From Brucella pseudogrignonensis (lineage in GTDB: Bacteria > Pseudomonadota > Alphaproteobacteria > Rhizobiales > Rhizobiaceae): a DNA stretch of 64,000 nt. The stretch is from contig NZ_JAVLAT010000002.1 of assembly GCF_032190615.1 (NCBI RefSeq), positions 920,001 to 984,000 on the forward strand. The letters run 5' to 3'. Under the pieces are notes generated by a model. The model saw nothing but the letters and a program-made list of their open reading frames with translations. It did no database searches and was not told the origin of the DNA. Position numbers and translations under genes: made by a program. Positions within the stretch are counted from its first letter, which is position 1; each line of letters starts with the position of its first letter. Below, one piece after another: positions 62,955-64,000 of this stretch.

Positions 62955-64000
62955 TTGAAGTCATTTATTATTGTGGGGGGTGGCGCGAGCGGCGTTCTGA
63001 TGGCCGCTCAATTGCTGAAACAATCCTCCGAAACGTACATTCGTATTTTTGAACGCTCGGGAAACATCGGCGCCGGTATTGCTTATTCGACGCAGAATCC
63101 CAATCATTTGCTCAATGTCCGCGCCAGCAATATGAGTGCGTTCGTAGACGAACCCGACCATTTTTTAAATTGGCTTCAAACGCATTCCGAAGATGCTACA
63201 GACAAAAAATGGGAGGCCCATTCTTTTGCACCCCGTTGCGTCTATCACCACTATCTCAGCGATCTTCTTAAGCCGTATCTGGGAGAAGATACCCCACGCA
63301 TTTTAATAGAAAGTGCAGAAATATCTGACATTGCATTTGAGGGTAAGCAACCGCGCGTCGAAACAGTTGATGGGAAAAGTTTTTCGGCAGACGCGGTAAT
63401 TATCGCCACGGGTAATGAGGCCTCAATAGCGACGTCTGGGCGTTATGTGACTGAGTACTGGTCAAGTAAGGGTTATTTCGACATTCCCCCAGAACATTCC
63501 GTTGCTATCTTTGGCACTGGATTGTCGATGGTCGACAGTGTGATTTCACTGCTTGATCGAGGGCATACAGGTGAAATTCATGCAATTTCACGACGCGGAT
63601 TGGTTCCAGCTGCACATGCCCCGTCTGACCCCATTTCAATTGAAGCAAGCTCTCTGCCAATCGCTGATGGTTTGCCAGCATTAATCCGCATAGTTCGCAA
63701 GATGATTTCGCACTGTGAGTCTGAGGGCAGAAGCTGGCGCAGCGTGATTGATGCGCTTCGGCCGCATACACGGAATATCTGGAATCGACTGCCTATCCGG
63801 CAACGCCAGAGTTTTTTGCGTCATTTGCGACCATGGTGGGATGTTCATCGACACCGCATGGCTCCTGCAATTGCTAAACGCATTGAGGCTGCACAACAAT
63901 CAGGCCAACTGACAATTACAGCCGCACATCTTTTATCAATCACAAACACCGGTGAACATATTGCGGTTCGCTATCGCGGGCGTCATGCCTCAAAAGAAGC
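62955..64000 (+). CDS. FAD/NAD(P)-binding protein (NAD_binding_9 type), 3' end outside the window
   Basis: At least 348 residues. It starts with a dinucleotide fold KSFIIVGGGASGVLMAAQLL, then the family blocks ERSGNIGAGIAYSTQNPNHLLNVRA, SFAPRCVYHHYLSDLL, AVIIATGNEA and VAIFGTGLSMVDSVISLL with ISRRGLVPAAH. Members resemble lysine/ornithine N-monooxygenase-like flavoproteins of unknown role. Start is TTG with GGGGA eight bases upstream; no in-frame ATG is near. Confidence 0.85.
   Translation, partial: MKSFIIVGGGASGVLMAAQLLKQSSETYIRIFERSGNIGAGIAYSTQNPNHLLNVRASNMSAFVDEPDHFLNWLQTHSEDATDKKWEAHSFAPRCVYHHYLSDLLKPYLGEDTPRILIESAEISDIAFEGKQPRVETVDGKSFSADAVIIATGNEASIATSGRYVTEYWSSKGYFDIPPEHSVAIFGTGLSMVDSVISLLDRGHTGEIHAISRRGLVPAAHAPSDPISIEASSLPIADGLPALIRIVRKMISHCESEGRSWRSVIDALRPHTRNIWNRLPIRQRQSFLRHLRPWWDVHRHRMAPAIAKRIEAAQQSGQLTITAAHLLSITNTGEHIAVRYRGRHASKE

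Overview
The window looks like chromosomal DNA from an alphaproteobacterium of the Rhizobiales, most likely the Brucella/Ochrobactrum group. This is judged from how closely the Ugp, BetC, ChoX, DctABD, SitABCD and Anbu-cluster proteins read like that group, from moderate G+C, from alphaproteobacterial promoter and Shine-Dalgarno (SD) style, and from an alpha-r14 type sRNA. No phage, insertion sequence or CRISPR array was seen. Most of the window is nutrient uptake and catabolism with local regulators, as expected of a secondary replicon.

Layout. 1-6100: a truncated SLC13-type permease, then the glycerol-3-phosphate operon ugpBAEC (minus strand) behind a Pho-box-like repeat. 6500-16600: a D-aminopeptidase-like serine hydrolase, adenine deaminase, an MgtC-family protein, then a probable basic amino acid module (Lrp regulator, lysine/saccharopine dehydrogenase, twin LAO-type binding proteins, D-amino acid dehydrogenase-like flavoprotein) and a Tas-like aldo/keto reductase. 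16600-22500: an ABC importer operon ending in its own LacI regulator and a 2H phosphoesterase, with three copies of one palindrome as likely operators. 22500-26200: sitDCBA (manganese/iron) with a Mur/Fur-type palindrome. 26200-29050: an AT-rich stretch with an AraC regulator, tRNA-Asn, a 26-residue membrane peptide with its own terminator, and possible structured RNA.

29050-34850: a YedI-like protein, choline sulfate genes (LysR, choX, betC) and an AI-2E-type exporter. 34850-35550: a non-coding region holding a three-hairpin anti-Shine-Dalgarno sRNA of the alpha-r14/NfeR1 type. 35550-45370: iron acquisition (heme-type TonB receptor, DUF2218-siderophore reductase fusion, exporter-fold ABC protein, YeaO, ferric-siderophore receptor, AraC, FhuC-like ATPase). 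45380-50200: dctD-dctB and divergent dctA with a textbook sigma-54 promoter and two upstream activator dyads. 50200-55300: ndh, a 33-residue membrane peptide, metA behind a SAM-I-fold riboswitch, a GH25 lipoprotein muramidase and two small paralogues. 55400-60200: mog, then the Anbu cluster (ATP-grasp, alpha-E, transglutaminase, Anbu). 60200-64000: an orphan peptide-binding protein, a nitroreductase and a truncated FAD/NAD(P)-binding protein.

The most unusual items are non-coding: the SAM-I-like aptamer with a minimal P2 helix in front of metA, the anti-SD sRNA, the operator triad of the LacI operon, and the micro-gene unit beside tRNA-Asn.
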